Both the position numbers and the translations under genes were made by a program. The notes beneath the pieces are model-generated. The model did not search any database. It was not told where the DNA came from and was given only the letters and a program-made list of their open reading frames with translations. This document shows, piece by piece, positions 10,571-19,628 of a stretch of DNA of 64,000 nucleotides (position 1 is its first letter; every line of letters begins with the position of its first letter). Source of the DNA: Soonwooa buanensis (lineage in GTDB: Bacteria > Bacteroidota > Bacteroidia > Flavobacteriales > Weeksellaceae); NCBI RefSeq assembly GCF_900167905.1, contig NZ_FUYZ01000010.1:1-64000 (forward strand), read 5' to 3'.

Positions 10571-11337
10571 GAATTTAAAATTTCGTCAATATCAGGATTA
10601 TAATTATCCCAAATAAGCCAATTATTGTCTTCATTTTTGCGTAAAAAATAGACCTGTTCTTCCTTTTTTTGGTATGGAAAAAACTTTTCGTTAGCAGAAA
10701 AAATAAGATTCCAAGTTTCTTCGGTTTTAACGACAAGTGTATTATCATCTTTTGAGACAAGTTGATAATTATAAACTTCAAAATTGCTTAATTCTTCTTG
10801 AAGTTTCAATTTACCGTACGACGAAAGTTTTTGCAAATACATTTCGATCCTCTTGAGATAAGGAGAAGAATTACAAACAACACCATCAAAATCCTCCAAA
10901 TCTAAATCGGGTAGATGTAGCATTTGCTTGTATTCCGAAGCACAGGCTTTTTCAATTAGAGAAATTGCCTCAGTTAAATCATCTACTTCAGAATTTTCTT
11001 TAGACGATACTTTTTGAGCAATAAAAACGTTGAGTTCTTCATATCCTAAAAATATGGAAAGCTTCTCAAGTGATTTCAAGAAACGAGCATCTTTATAAGC
11101 AGATTCTTTTATCTGATTTTTAAAAATTCGTTTTAATGTAATGGGAGAAATAGTATTGCCCAAACTGAAAAAAGCCTCGCTATTAATATCTATTTTTTCA
11201 AAAAGTTCCTCGTTAATAATTTCGGACAGGCTTTCATAATGACTATTTTTCCAATCATTGGTTTTTCCTAAAACAGAATTTCGCACCTTTCCATGATCAA
11301 GGATTTCTCGTGTAAGTTGCTGTACAACGTCTAACAT
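10567..11337 (-). CDS. Hypothetical protein with an N-terminal HTH-like domain
   Basis: The 256-residue product is soluble, with no signal peptide. Residues 55-107 (SPITLKRIFKN ... LKSLEKLSIFLGYEELNVF) match a pattern I associate with small helical modules at the N-terminus of many Bacteroidota proteins: a S/T-LxRxF helix, then LxxLaxflGyxxxxxF. Such modules may act as DNA-binding or adaptor domains; this is recognition by eye. The C-terminal part (about 145-256) is mixed alpha/beta with many aromatic residues (WNLIFSANEKFFPYQ, NNWLIWDNYNPD) and resembles no family I can name. The gene stands alone. Confidence 0.65.
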   Translation of the reverse strand: MLDVVQQLTREILDHGKVRNSVLGKTNDWKNSHYESLSEIINEELFEKIDINSEAFFSLGNTISPITLKRIFKNQIKESAYKDARFLKSLEKLSIFLGYEELNVFIAQKVSSKENSEVDDLTEAISLIEKACASEYKQMLHLPDLDLEDFDGVVCNSSPYLKRIEMYLQKLSSYGKLKLQEELSNFEVYNYQLVSKDDNTLVVKTEETWNLIFSANEKFFPYQKKEEQVYFLRKNEDNNWLIWDNYNPDIDEILNS

Positions 11338-11505
11338 TCTCGTATCGCATTAGTTTGTTCAAATTTAAACAAAATATTAACGATAAATAATATTGCCAAT
11401 TTTTAAAAGAGATTTAAACTACTTTTTTGATATTTTAAAATAATCACGATTGTTTCATTCTATCGATTTTCAAGAATTACATGCATTTTGCTAAAAATAT
11501 ATCTC

Positions 11506-11513
11506 TACTTTTG
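11506..11513 (+). promoter_or_regulatory. -7 promoter box of the ABC exporter gene
   Basis: TACTTTTG is a full match to TAnnTTTG, 18 bases ahead of the ATG at 11531; a TTTG at 11487-11490 lies upstream with a short 15-base spacer. It predicts a leader of about 13 bases. Confidence 0.5.
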
Positions 11514-11530
11514 CAGCATTATTTTTGAAA

Positions 11531-13327
11531 ATGAAAACGCTTTTTAAATATTTAAAACCTTATAAATGGCTGATTGTATTGTCTTTACTTTTAGCTACCA
11601 TTAACCAAGTTTTTTCTTTGTTTTCGCCTGCGATTACGGGAAATATTCTCGATCATTTGGTGACGCATCCTAATTTTTTCGATAAAGAAAATACACTTCC
11701 GAGAAATCTAAATCAATATTTATACGGTGACGGAATTTACCACGGTGTATTTTATTTCTTGCTTTTATTGATTGGAACCGCGATGGTCAGCCGAATTGCA
11801 AAAGCATTCCAAGATTATGTTGTGAATGTGATTACGCAAAAATACGGCGCAAAAATTTTCACAGATGGTTTAAAACACTCGATGGCATTGCCTTTTCAAG
11901 AATTTGAAGACCAAAGAAGTGGCGAAACTTTATCTATTTTAACCAAAGTTCGTGAAGATTCGGTGAAATTCATCACCAGTTTTGTGAACATCTTTTTTGG
12001 GATTTTGGTGAGCATTATTTTCGTTTCTGTTTATGCGCTTCGTTTGCATTGGTCGATAATGCCGGTTTATATCGTTGGAATCTTCTTCATTGCGTTTGTC
12101 ACGAATTTATTGAGTAAAAGAATTAAAAAAATCCAGAAAAATATCGTTTCTGAAACAACAGCTTTGGCGGGAAGTACAACAGAAAGTCTCCGAAATATTG
12201 AAATCGTAAAAAGTTTGGGTTTAACGAATCAAGAAGTGAATCGTTTAAATAATAATACCTATAAAATCTTAGGTTTAGAATTGAAAAAAGTAAAAAGCAT
12301 TCGTTCTTTAAGCTTTGTACAAGGGACTTTGGTGAATTTTCTACAACAAGTGATTACGTTCACGCTATTGCTTTTAATTTTTAAAAACATTGTTACGCCA
12401 GGTCAATATTTGTCGTTGATGTTTTATGGTTTTTTTATTTTCGGGCCAATGCAGGAAATTGGAAACATCATTATTTCATATCGTGAAGCGGAAGCATCTT
12501 TGAATAACTTTGATACATTGATGAAAAAACCTGCCGAAGAAAAACCGCTTCATCCAAAACATATCGGAAGCATCGAAGAATTAGAGTTTAAAGACGTTTC
12601 TTTCAAACATCAATCGGCGCAATACAAAGCGTTGAATGGAATTTCTTTCGATGTTAAAAATGGAGAAACCATCGCTTTTGTTGGACCAAGTGGTTCTGGA
12701 AAAAGTACGTTGGTAAAACTTTTGGTTGGTTTGTACAGACCGCAGGAAGGAAGTATTTTCTATAACAATATCAACGGAAAAGATTTTGATTTTGATGAAT
12801 TGCGGAATCAAATTGGTTTTGTAACTCAAGATACGCAGCTATTTTCTGGAACGATAAAGGAAAATTTACTCTTCGTGAATCCAAACGCAACCGAAGAAGA
12901 TTTGCAATTGGCGTTGAAAAAATCAAGTTGTACAGCACTTTTGGAACGTGCCGAAAAAGGAATTGAAACCGTAATTGGCGAAGGTGGTTTGAAATTAAGC
13001 GGCGGTGAAAAACAAAGAATTGCAATTGCACGAGCTTTGTTAAGAAAACCTCATTTATTGATTTTTGACGAAGCTACTTCTGCGTTAGACAGCATTACAG
13101 AAGAGGAAATCACGACAACCATTAAAGATATTTCGAAAAATAAAGAACAAATTACCGTTCTCATCGCGCACCGTTTGAGTACGATTATGCATGCTGACAG
13201 AATTTATGTTTTGGAACGCGGAAAAGTCATTGAAACGGGTTCGCACGAAAACTTACTTGCCGAAAACGGCTTGTATTACGCGATGTGGAGACAGCAAATT
13301 GGGGAAAGAAAAACGCTCTCATCTTAA
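11531..13327 (+). CDS. MsbA/LmrA-type ABC exporter, fused permease-ATPase
   Basis: The product is a half-transporter of about 598 residues that exports lipids, drugs or peptides as a homodimer. An N-terminal transmembrane domain with about six helices spans roughly residues 10-320. The C-terminal ATPase carries Walker A GPSGSGKSTL, a Q-loop (VTQDTQLFSGT), the signature LSGGEKQRIAIARALL, Walker B LLIFDEATSALDS and the H-loop IAHRLSTI. A TTG two codons upstream (11525) could extend the frame, but the ATG at 11531 fits the usual MKTLFKYLKPYKW opening and the promoter box. The substrate cannot be told from sequence. Confidence 0.93.
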   Translation: MKTLFKYLKPYKWLIVLSLLLATINQVFSLFSPAITGNILDHLVTHPNFFDKENTLPRNLNQYLYGDGIYHGVFYFLLLLIGTAMVSRIAKAFQDYVVNVITQKYGAKIFTDGLKHSMALPFQEFEDQRSGETLSILTKVREDSVKFITSFVNIFFGILVSIIFVSVYALRLHWSIMPVYIVGIFFIAFVTNLLSKRIKKIQKNIVSETTALAGSTTESLRNIEIVKSLGLTNQEVNRLNNNTYKILGLELKKVKSIRSLSFVQGTLVNFLQQVITFTLLLLIFKNIVTPGQYLSLMFYGFFIFGPMQEIGNIIISYREAEASLNNFDTLMKKPAEEKPLHPKHIGSIEELEFKDVSFKHQSAQYKALNGISFDVKNGETIAFVGPSGSGKSTLVKLLVGLYRPQEGSIFYNNINGKDFDFDELRNQIGFVTQDTQLFSGTIKENLLFVNPNATEEDLQLALKKSSCTALLERAEKGIETVIGEGGLKLSGGEKQRIAIARALLRKPHLLIFDEATSALDSITEEEITTTIKDISKNKEQITVLIAHRLSTIMHADRIYVLERGKVIETGSHENLLAENGLYYAMWRQQIGERKTLSS

Positions 13328-13393
13328 CTAAAATTGATGAGCTTATTTCGTTGAATAGTATTATTTTTAATTGATAAATATTATATCCAAGCA

Positions 13394-14035
13394 ATGAATT
13401 CCACATCAATTTTACTACTTTTTCTTGTTGTAATTTCTTTCTATTTCGCATTTAGAATTACAAAGAAAATAGCTTCAAAAAGTGATAAAGGCAAAATTTG
13501 GGAATCAGGATTTCTGTTTCTTTTCACGTTTTTAATTGTTGGAAGTTTAAACTTATTTTCAATTTTCTTTTCTTATACATTCATTTGGGAAAAAGGATTT
13601 CGTGCTGTTGTTGAACAAAAACATGAAGCTGTAGTTGTCGATTATGTGATTGAAAAATCTTACCGAAAAAGTACCACAGGATCTGGATCATACCCAATAC
13701 TGCTTTATTTTCCTGTCGTTAAATTTAAAAATGAGAAAGGAATTGAAACTAAAAAGAAGCTGGACTTAACAAGTAATCATCCCTATAAAATTGGACAAAC
13801 CATAAAGATCAGCGCAAACGATGCCTCCAAGAATGCCAACAGCATTGAGTTTGAACCCTTATTCAGTGTTATTGCAATTTCATTGACTAGTGTTGCAATG
13901 TTCTTTTTTGTGTTGGTAGCGAGTTTCGGGTTTAATAAAACAATGAAAGAGCGGGTTAAAATAGCAAGAAACATAAGTGTTTTACTGTTCCTAATCAACG
14001 GAATAATATCGCTTTGGATGTATTTCGTTGTCTAA
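13394..14035 (+). CDS. Membrane protein resembling DUF3592
   Basis: The 213-residue product has hydrophobic segments near residues 5-20, 40-62, 155-177 and 190-212. Between them lies an extracytoplasmic beta-rich domain (about 70-145) containing VVVDYVIEKSYRK, YFPVVKFKNEKG and PYKIGQTIKI. This TM-beta-TM arrangement with a V-x-F-x-xxxG strand resembles the DUF3592 family, whose function is unknown. It lies 66 bases downstream of the ABC exporter and may be read from its transcript. The call is moderately sure for architecture and weak for family. Confidence 0.6.
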   Translation: MNSTSILLLFLVVISFYFAFRITKKIASKSDKGKIWESGFLFLFTFLIVGSLNLFSIFFSYTFIWEKGFRAVVEQKHEAVVVDYVIEKSYRKSTTGSGSYPILLYFPVVKFKNEKGIETKKKLDLTSNHPYKIGQTIKISANDASKNANSIEFEPLFSVIAISLTSVAMFFFVLVASFGFNKTMKERVKIARNISVLLFLINGIISLWMYFVV

Positions 14036-14037
14036 AA

Positions 14038-16233
14038 TTACACCACCAACAATACTACTTCTTTTAATTTTTCAGCAGATTTTGAGTAAATAAAAACATC
14101 GAAATCCATTTGTAATTTTTCTTCAAAATCAGATTTCATTTGTTGGAAGGTTATGGTTTTCGGGGTCTGTTTTAAATCTTTAATGAACTGAATAAACCAT
14201 TCTCCAATTTCCTTTTCTACTCTGATTTCTACCGCTTCATTTTTGGTATGAATCGAAAGCATCGTATTTTCGTACGAAACGCCTTTCTTCATTTTCGTTG
14301 AAGTTTTAAGATTTGGAATTCCGCCAAGCCAAACGATTTTTTGGTTCGGTTTATGTCCAGAAAAAGTTTCGTTATTGAGAACATCTTCGATATAAAATTT
14401 CGGAACCGTTGTTCTTGGAACTTTAAAATCAAACCATTCTTGTAGCGATAAATCAAATCCAACACCGTGCATATAATTGAACAAAGATTTCTTCAAACCA
14501 TACGAAAACTGCTGATGATCCATTCCTGATTTTTCTTCGTGAATCATATCGTTATTCGCAAAAGCTCCAACTTCTACGCTGTGATTGATGACGTTGTATT
14601 TTTCAGGGTTCAAACCAACTGGACTGTGAGCGGTCATCGCAAATTGATGCCAAAATCCAGATTGCAAAATTCCGATTTCAAAAAGTTGACGAACCATTTC
14701 CAAGCTATCAATCGTCTCTTGCGTGGTTTGTGTCGGAAAACCGTACATCAAATACGCGTGAATCATAATTCCAGCTTCGGTGAAATTTCGGTTGACAATC
14801 GCCACTTGATCCACAGTTACACCTTTGTCAATCAATTTTAATAATCTGTCCGAAGCCACTTCTAAACCGCCTGAAACAGCGATGCAACCAGAAGCTTTCA
14901 ATAATCGGCATAAATCGTAGGTGAAACTCTTTTCAAATCTAATATTCGTCCACCAAGTAACACTTAATTTACGTTTCAAAATCTCCAAAGCAACTTCTCG
15001 CATCAAAGCTGGTGGCGCAGCTTCGTCAACAAAATGAAAACCTGTATTTTGAGTGGATTCAATCAATTCTTCCATTCTATCAACGATTTGTTTCGCAGCA
15101 ATTGGTTCGTAAACCTTGATGTAATCGAGAGAAATATCACAAAAGGTACATTTTCCCCAATAGCAACCGTGCGCCATCGTCAATTTATTCCAACGACCAT
15201 CGCTCCAAAGTCGGTGCATCGGATTCACCACTTCTATAACAGAAATGTATTGATTGAGTTTTAAATCCGAATAATCGGGCGTTCCAACTTCCGAAAATTT
15301 ATAATCGCGAATTTTTGGATTATTGATGTAAACAACTTCATCATTTTTAAGAACAAAAGTTCGTTTTAAGTCCGAAACTTCAACTTCGTTATTGACGTAT
15401 TTTAAAACTTGTTCCGTCGGAGCTTCGCCATCATCCAAAAGGATAAAATCGAAAAACTCAAACACTCGAATATCGCTCAACGAACGTAATTCCGTATTCG
15501 GGAAACCTCCGCCCATGCTGATTTTTACGTTCGGATAATTTTGCTTGATATATTGTGCACATCGAAAAGCCGAATACAAATTCCCTGGAAAAGGCACCGA
15601 AAATCCGACCATTTTTGGATTGGTTTTCTGAATTAAATCTTCCAATTCCGAAAGTGTAATTTGGTCAATGTACGTCGGTTCTTTTTGAAGTTCAGCATAC
15701 ATTTCATCAAAAGAATTGGCGGAACGTCCCAATCTTTCGGCGTATCGACTAAAACCGAAGTTTTCGTCCACGGCTTCAATGATTAAATCTGATAAATCTT
15801 CCAAATACAAAGTCGCCAAATGTTTGGCTTTGTCCTGAAAAGACATTGCTCCAAAAGCCCATTCCAAATCATCTAACTGTGAAAAACGCGACGCTTCGGG
15901 CAAATAACCATCTTGAACAATAGAATCTGCCAAAGTGGAATTTTTTCCTTGTAGAAACCGAATGACAGCATCAATGCTCGAAATATAATCGTCTTTCAGC
16001 ATCAACATTCGTTGTGCGTTTTCACTTAATTCAACATCTTGAAATTCAATATAATTGAATAAATCGGTCAAACCTTTTTTGGAAAATAATTTCAGAATAA
16101 CATCCAAACCCAAATCCGCCTGAAACACTTTGTAGGAAAGCGTATTCAAGAAACCTTTTAGATAAACCGTGCCCGGATAAGGCGTGTTCAATTGTGTAAA
16201 AGGCGGCGTAATAAGGACTAAATCGGTTTGCAA
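14038..16233 (-). CDS. Cobalamin-binding-domain radical SAM protein
   Basis: The 731-residue enzyme has an N-terminal region beginning LVLITPPFTQLNTPYPGTVYL and a B12-binding-like fold to about residue 300, including MVGFSVPFPGNLYSAF and MGGGFPNTE. A radical SAM domain follows, with the cluster motif CYWGKCTFCD at about residues 362-371. The cysteine spacing is C-x4-C-x2-C, not the usual C-x3-C-x2-C. VSGGLEVASDRLLKLIDKG and YLMYGFPTQT are typical of B12-radical SAM enzymes. The start is TTG at 16233: a TATTTTTG box on the minus strand (16257-16250) leaves no room for an earlier codon. The substrate is unknown. Confidence 0.88.
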   Translation of the reverse strand: MQTDLVLITPPFTQLNTPYPGTVYLKGFLNTLSYKVFQADLGLDVILKLFSKKGLTDLFNYIEFQDVELSENAQRMLMLKDDYISSIDAVIRFLQGKNSTLADSIVQDGYLPEASRFSQLDDLEWAFGAMSFQDKAKHLATLYLEDLSDLIIEAVDENFGFSRYAERLGRSANSFDEMYAELQKEPTYIDQITLSELEDLIQKTNPKMVGFSVPFPGNLYSAFRCAQYIKQNYPNVKISMGGGFPNTELRSLSDIRVFEFFDFILLDDGEAPTEQVLKYVNNEVEVSDLKRTFVLKNDEVVYINNPKIRDYKFSEVGTPDYSDLKLNQYISVIEVVNPMHRLWSDGRWNKLTMAHGCYWGKCTFCDISLDYIKVYEPIAAKQIVDRMEELIESTQNTGFHFVDEAAPPALMREVALEILKRKLSVTWWTNIRFEKSFTYDLCRLLKASGCIAVSGGLEVASDRLLKLIDKGVTVDQVAIVNRNFTEAGIMIHAYLMYGFPTQTTQETIDSLEMVRQLFEIGILQSGFWHQFAMTAHSPVGLNPEKYNVINHSVEVGAFANNDMIHEEKSGMDHQQFSYGLKKSLFNYMHGVGFDLSLQEWFDFKVPRTTVPKFYIEDVLNNETFSGHKPNQKIVWLGGIPNLKTSTKMKKGVSYENTMLSIHTKNEAVEIRVEKEIGEWFIQFIKDLKQTPKTITFQQMKSDFEEKLQMDFDVFIYSKSAEKLKEVVLLVV

Positions 16234-16249
16234 TGTGAAATATTTGCTG

Positions 16250-16257
16250 CAAAAATA
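16250..16257 (-). promoter_or_regulatory. -7 promoter box of the radical SAM gene
   Basis: On the minus strand the sequence reads TATTTTTG, a full TAnnTTTG match, 16 bases ahead of the TTG start codon at 16233. It supports that unusual start. Confidence 0.5.
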
Positions 16258-16308
16258 CGGAGGATTTTATGGAAATCAAATTCTAGGAAATAGACAACAA
16301 GAAATCAT

Positions 16309-16722
16309 CTATTGATCAAGCATTTCGTAATAAACCTGTAACTGTTTTGCACGGACTTTTACCACGTTTAGCTTTTCACCAGCTGCAATAACGCTGTACA
16401 ATGTTCCTTGCTTCACGTTATAATAATATCCATCTATTAAAGAAAATTCTGCATCTCTAAATTTCAACCAAGCTTTTTGAGCCGATGTAAATTGGATTTC
16501 CTGGGCGTTTGGAAGTCTTTTTAAAGTCAATTGATAATATTTGTTCAAATCTTTATCATAAGATTCTTGAGCTTTAAATGTGCATTCGCGTTGTCCGGCA
16601 GTTGAGTAATTCTTTTCTAGACATTTTTCCAATTCAGTTTCAATATTATTTTCTTGAGCATTCATGGATTGATATGTAAATAAAATAAAGAATGTAGCAT
16701 AGGCGAAGATGTATTTTTTCAT
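16309..16722 (-). CDS. Secreted DUF1311 (LprI-like) protein
   Basis: The 137-residue protein has a signal peptide (about residues 1-22, cut after SMNA). It is followed by the lysozyme-inhibitor LprI-type domain: a cysteine-containing helix (ELEKCLEKNYSTAGQRECTFKA), then YDKDLNKYYQLTLKRLP and QKAWLKFRDAEF, the most recognisable block of DUF1311. Two cysteines (C33, C46) probably form a disulfide in the periplasm. Some family members inhibit lysozyme; whether this one does is unknown. It is the most downstream of three co-directional small exported proteins. Confidence 0.8.
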   Translation of the reverse strand: MKKYIFAYATFFILFTYQSMNAQENNIETELEKCLEKNYSTAGQRECTFKAQESYDKDLNKYYQLTLKRLPNAQEIQFTSAQKAWLKFRDAEFSLIDGYYYNVKQGTLYSVIAAGEKLNVVKVRAKQLQVYYEMLDQ

Positions 16723-16798
16723 TTGAGTAATTAAGATTTAGAGATTACCCCGTAACAACGAGACTAATAAACATATTTTTCTTCGGATAATTCCAAAT

Positions 16799-17317
16799 TT
16801 AATCAAACTTAACCCATTCTTTTTCAAAATAAACATCATGTTTTTTATTTAAACTATCAGTTAAGATTGCATGGACAAAATCCTTTGTTTTATTTTTATA
16901 TTTTAAACTAAATTTATTACTATTATGAGGCATTTCGTAATAGGAGCCAAACCTACACTTTGAAGGATTATTTTCAACTTCGTCTGTGAAAACGGAAAAT
17001 AGAATTAATTTTTCAGATTTTATGTTAGGTTTTGCATAACCAAAAATACGATGATCATGTTGGATATTGGATGTTAAATACATCGTACTGTCTTTTCTTG
17101 AAAGTGAAACTCCAAATGTATTACGTTCATCATCATTCAGTTCTTCGGGTTCAACAATTGGAGGAATAGGTTTTGGTAAGATATCTACTAAAGTATCTTC
17201 AACTTTTTGAATCCTAATGCTATCATTTTTAGTTTTACTTTCGGTTAAATTTTGTTTTTCTTTTTTACAAGAAAATAAAACGACAATAGAGAAAATTGAA
17301 ATGTATCTAAGCTTCAT
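16799..17317 (-). CDS. Predicted lipoprotein of unknown function
   Basis: The 172-residue product has a lipoprotein signal peptide with the lipobox LFSC (Cys17) followed by KKEKQN. The mature chain has a proline-rich stretch (LPKPIPPIVEPEELNDDE) around residues 48-65 and then a beta-rich region with YLTSNIQHDHRIFGYAKP and SKCRFGSYYEMPHNSNKF. I know no family for it. The gene above ends 15 bases before this start, so the two are probably co-transcribed and may act on the same envelope process. Confidence 0.7.
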   Translation of the reverse strand: MKLRYISIFSIVVLFSCKKEKQNLTESKTKNDSIRIQKVEDTLVDILPKPIPPIVEPEELNDDERNTFGVSLSRKDSTMYLTSNIQHDHRIFGYAKPNIKSEKLILFSVFTDEVENNPSKCRFGSYYEMPHNSNKFSLKYKNKTKDFVHAILTDSLNKKHDVYFEKEWVKFD

Positions 17318-17332
17318 TTTTAGAATTTAAAA

Positions 17333-17950
17333 TTAATATAAAAACGTTTGATAATCAGGTGTATCTAACGACCAACTCGAAAAAGGATAAACGGATTTGG
17401 AATCATCATCATTATAATTCTCAATCAAAGTTTTAAGATTGTTTTCTGTGATTTGATTTTTAGAAACATTGGCAAAATAAAATGCCGCCGAACCAAAATC
17501 TTTATAATTTCTAAACAATATCAATGACTTCTTCAGCTTATTAGAATGATACAAAACAAAATTTTCACTTTCTTCAACCAAGACAAAAGTATCTTTATAT
17601 TGATGTTTCTTTTCGATACAACCATCTTCTTGCTCGGTAATTTTCAGCGTTTTTGGAAATTTAAAAGGATTTGTTAATTTCATTTTAAAACTGACATCAT
17701 TCGAAAAACAATCGGGCGCACCACAATCTGGGCCATGTAAATTAAAAGTAATATTTCCAACAATTTCATCATTCTTGACATTAACCGCATTTCGGATGTA
17801 TAATTCTTGTAGAAAACTTTCTTTTAAAATTTTGTTGGGTTTAGATTTTAAAACGATAGTTCGCAACGAATCTTGATTTTGTGCAATTGCCATATTTGCA
17901 ATGAATATTGTCAATAGTAATAGTAAAATATTTGACTTCGATTTTGTCAT
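17333..17950 (-). CDS. Exported protein of unknown function
   Basis: The 205-residue product starts with a signal peptide (positive MTKSKSN, hydrophobic residues 8-20, likely cut after AIA). The exported part has a GPDCGAPDCF cysteine pair near residues 74-83 and a further single cysteine (QEDGCIEKKH), a possible metal or disulfide site. The rest alternates charged and aromatic strands (FVLVEESENFVLYHSNK). No known domain is recognised. It leads a probable two-gene unit with the lipoprotein gene downstream. Confidence 0.65.
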   Translation of the reverse strand: MTKSKSNILLLLLTIFIANMAIAQNQDSLRTIVLKSKPNKILKESFLQELYIRNAVNVKNDEIVGNITFNLHGPDCGAPDCFSNDVSFKMKLTNPFKFPKTLKITEQEDGCIEKKHQYKDTFVLVEESENFVLYHSNKLKKSLILFRNYKDFGSAAFYFANVSKNQITENNLKTLIENYNDDDSKSVYPFSSWSLDTPDYQTFLY

Positions 17951-18094
17951 TATTTGTGTGGTTTTGTCTTTCTAAAAATAAGAAAATTCGGCTTTTGATG
18001 AAAGTTAATTATGACCTCAAAACTTATTTTCATTGAAATATTTTCTAAAAAAAATTCAATAGATTGCAATAAATATGAAATTTCAATTTTACTA

Positions 18095-18922
18095 ATGCAC
18101 AGAAAGAAAGAAGAAAACGAGAACATCACCGCCGATTACACGATTAATGGAATCGATTATAAAACCGAATTGCAATTGGGCATTGGATTAGGTGTCATCA
18201 TTATTTGTGTGTTTATTGCTATTGCAGTCACGCCGTTTTTGATGAGTAACGTTGCGAGGTTTTCTCTTGTAGGACTTGCTGGAACTATTGTGGCAGGGAG
18301 TTTTTTGTATTTAAAGTTTATAATGAATTTTATTAAAAATAAAGTTTGGACAATCAAAATATTAGATGATAGACTTTATTTTAATTATGGACAAAAAGAA
18401 ACGATTATTCCGTTGTCAGATATATTAAAGATCAAGAATGTTGGTAATTCTAATGTCTTTCGATATTTAAGTTTTTATACCAAAAATTCTGTGGTGAAAA
18501 TTAGAGTAGGGAATGGCGGATTTACACCTTTTTCGAAAGAGGAAGATGTTAGCAAACTTGACCAATTTTTTGAAGAACTTTTACCGTACATCAATAAGAA
18601 TTTTAATAAAAAAGAAGCCTTCGTAAAACCAAATCAATTCAGTTTTAAAAATATGGGTGTTTACGTCCATAAAAGTGAAAAAATCCATTACAATATTATT
18701 GAAAGGATGGGAGTAACTTATTACATTGTTGGACTTTTTATTTGTGCAGGTTTATTTTTATCGATCGTTTTTTCCTCTGTCGAAATCCTTCAGTCTTATT
18801 CTCGTTATGATAAATTTCCGTCAGAACTGACGTTTATTAACTTCTTTTTCATTATGATCAGCCTTCTTATAATATATTCGATTGCTGTATATTTAAAAAT
18901 TTCAAAGCATAAAAAAGACTGA
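18095..18922 (+). CDS. Integral membrane protein of unknown function
   Basis: The product is about 275 residues from the ATG at 18095 (MHRKKEENE). An in-frame ATG at 18011 would add 28 residues that look non-coding and resemble no signal peptide, so I prefer the later start. Two hydrophobic helices near the N-terminus (GIGLGVIIICVFIAIAVTPF and the following segment), a central soluble domain (IKILDDRLYFNYGQKETIIPLSD) and two C-terminal helices are visible. The central part resembles PH-like bacterial modules only loosely. Function is unknown; its 3' end forms part of the terminator hairpin. Confidence 0.65.
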   Translation: MHRKKEENENITADYTINGIDYKTELQLGIGLGVIIICVFIAIAVTPFLMSNVARFSLVGLAGTIVAGSFLYLKFIMNFIKNKVWTIKILDDRLYFNYGQKETIIPLSDILKIKNVGNSNVFRYLSFYTKNSVVKIRVGNGGFTPFSKEEDVSKLDQFFEELLPYINKNFNKKEAFVKPNQFSFKNMGVYVHKSEKIHYNIIERMGVTYYIVGLFICAGLFLSIVFSSVEILQSYSRYDKFPSELTFINFFFIMISLLIIYSIAVYLKISKHKKD

Positions 18923-18948
18923 CTAAGATAAGACAGTCTTTAATTTTT
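18914..18948 (+). terminator. Intrinsic terminator overlapping the stop codon
   Basis: AAAGACTG (18914-18921) pairs exactly with CAGTCTTT (18934-18941), then T-rich DNA follows. The 5' arm contains the last codons of the upstream membrane protein. Confidence 0.6.
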
Positions 18949-18980
18949 AAATGTTTTATTTTGAAACCTAATTCTATTTT

Positions 18981-19628
<648 letters not shown>

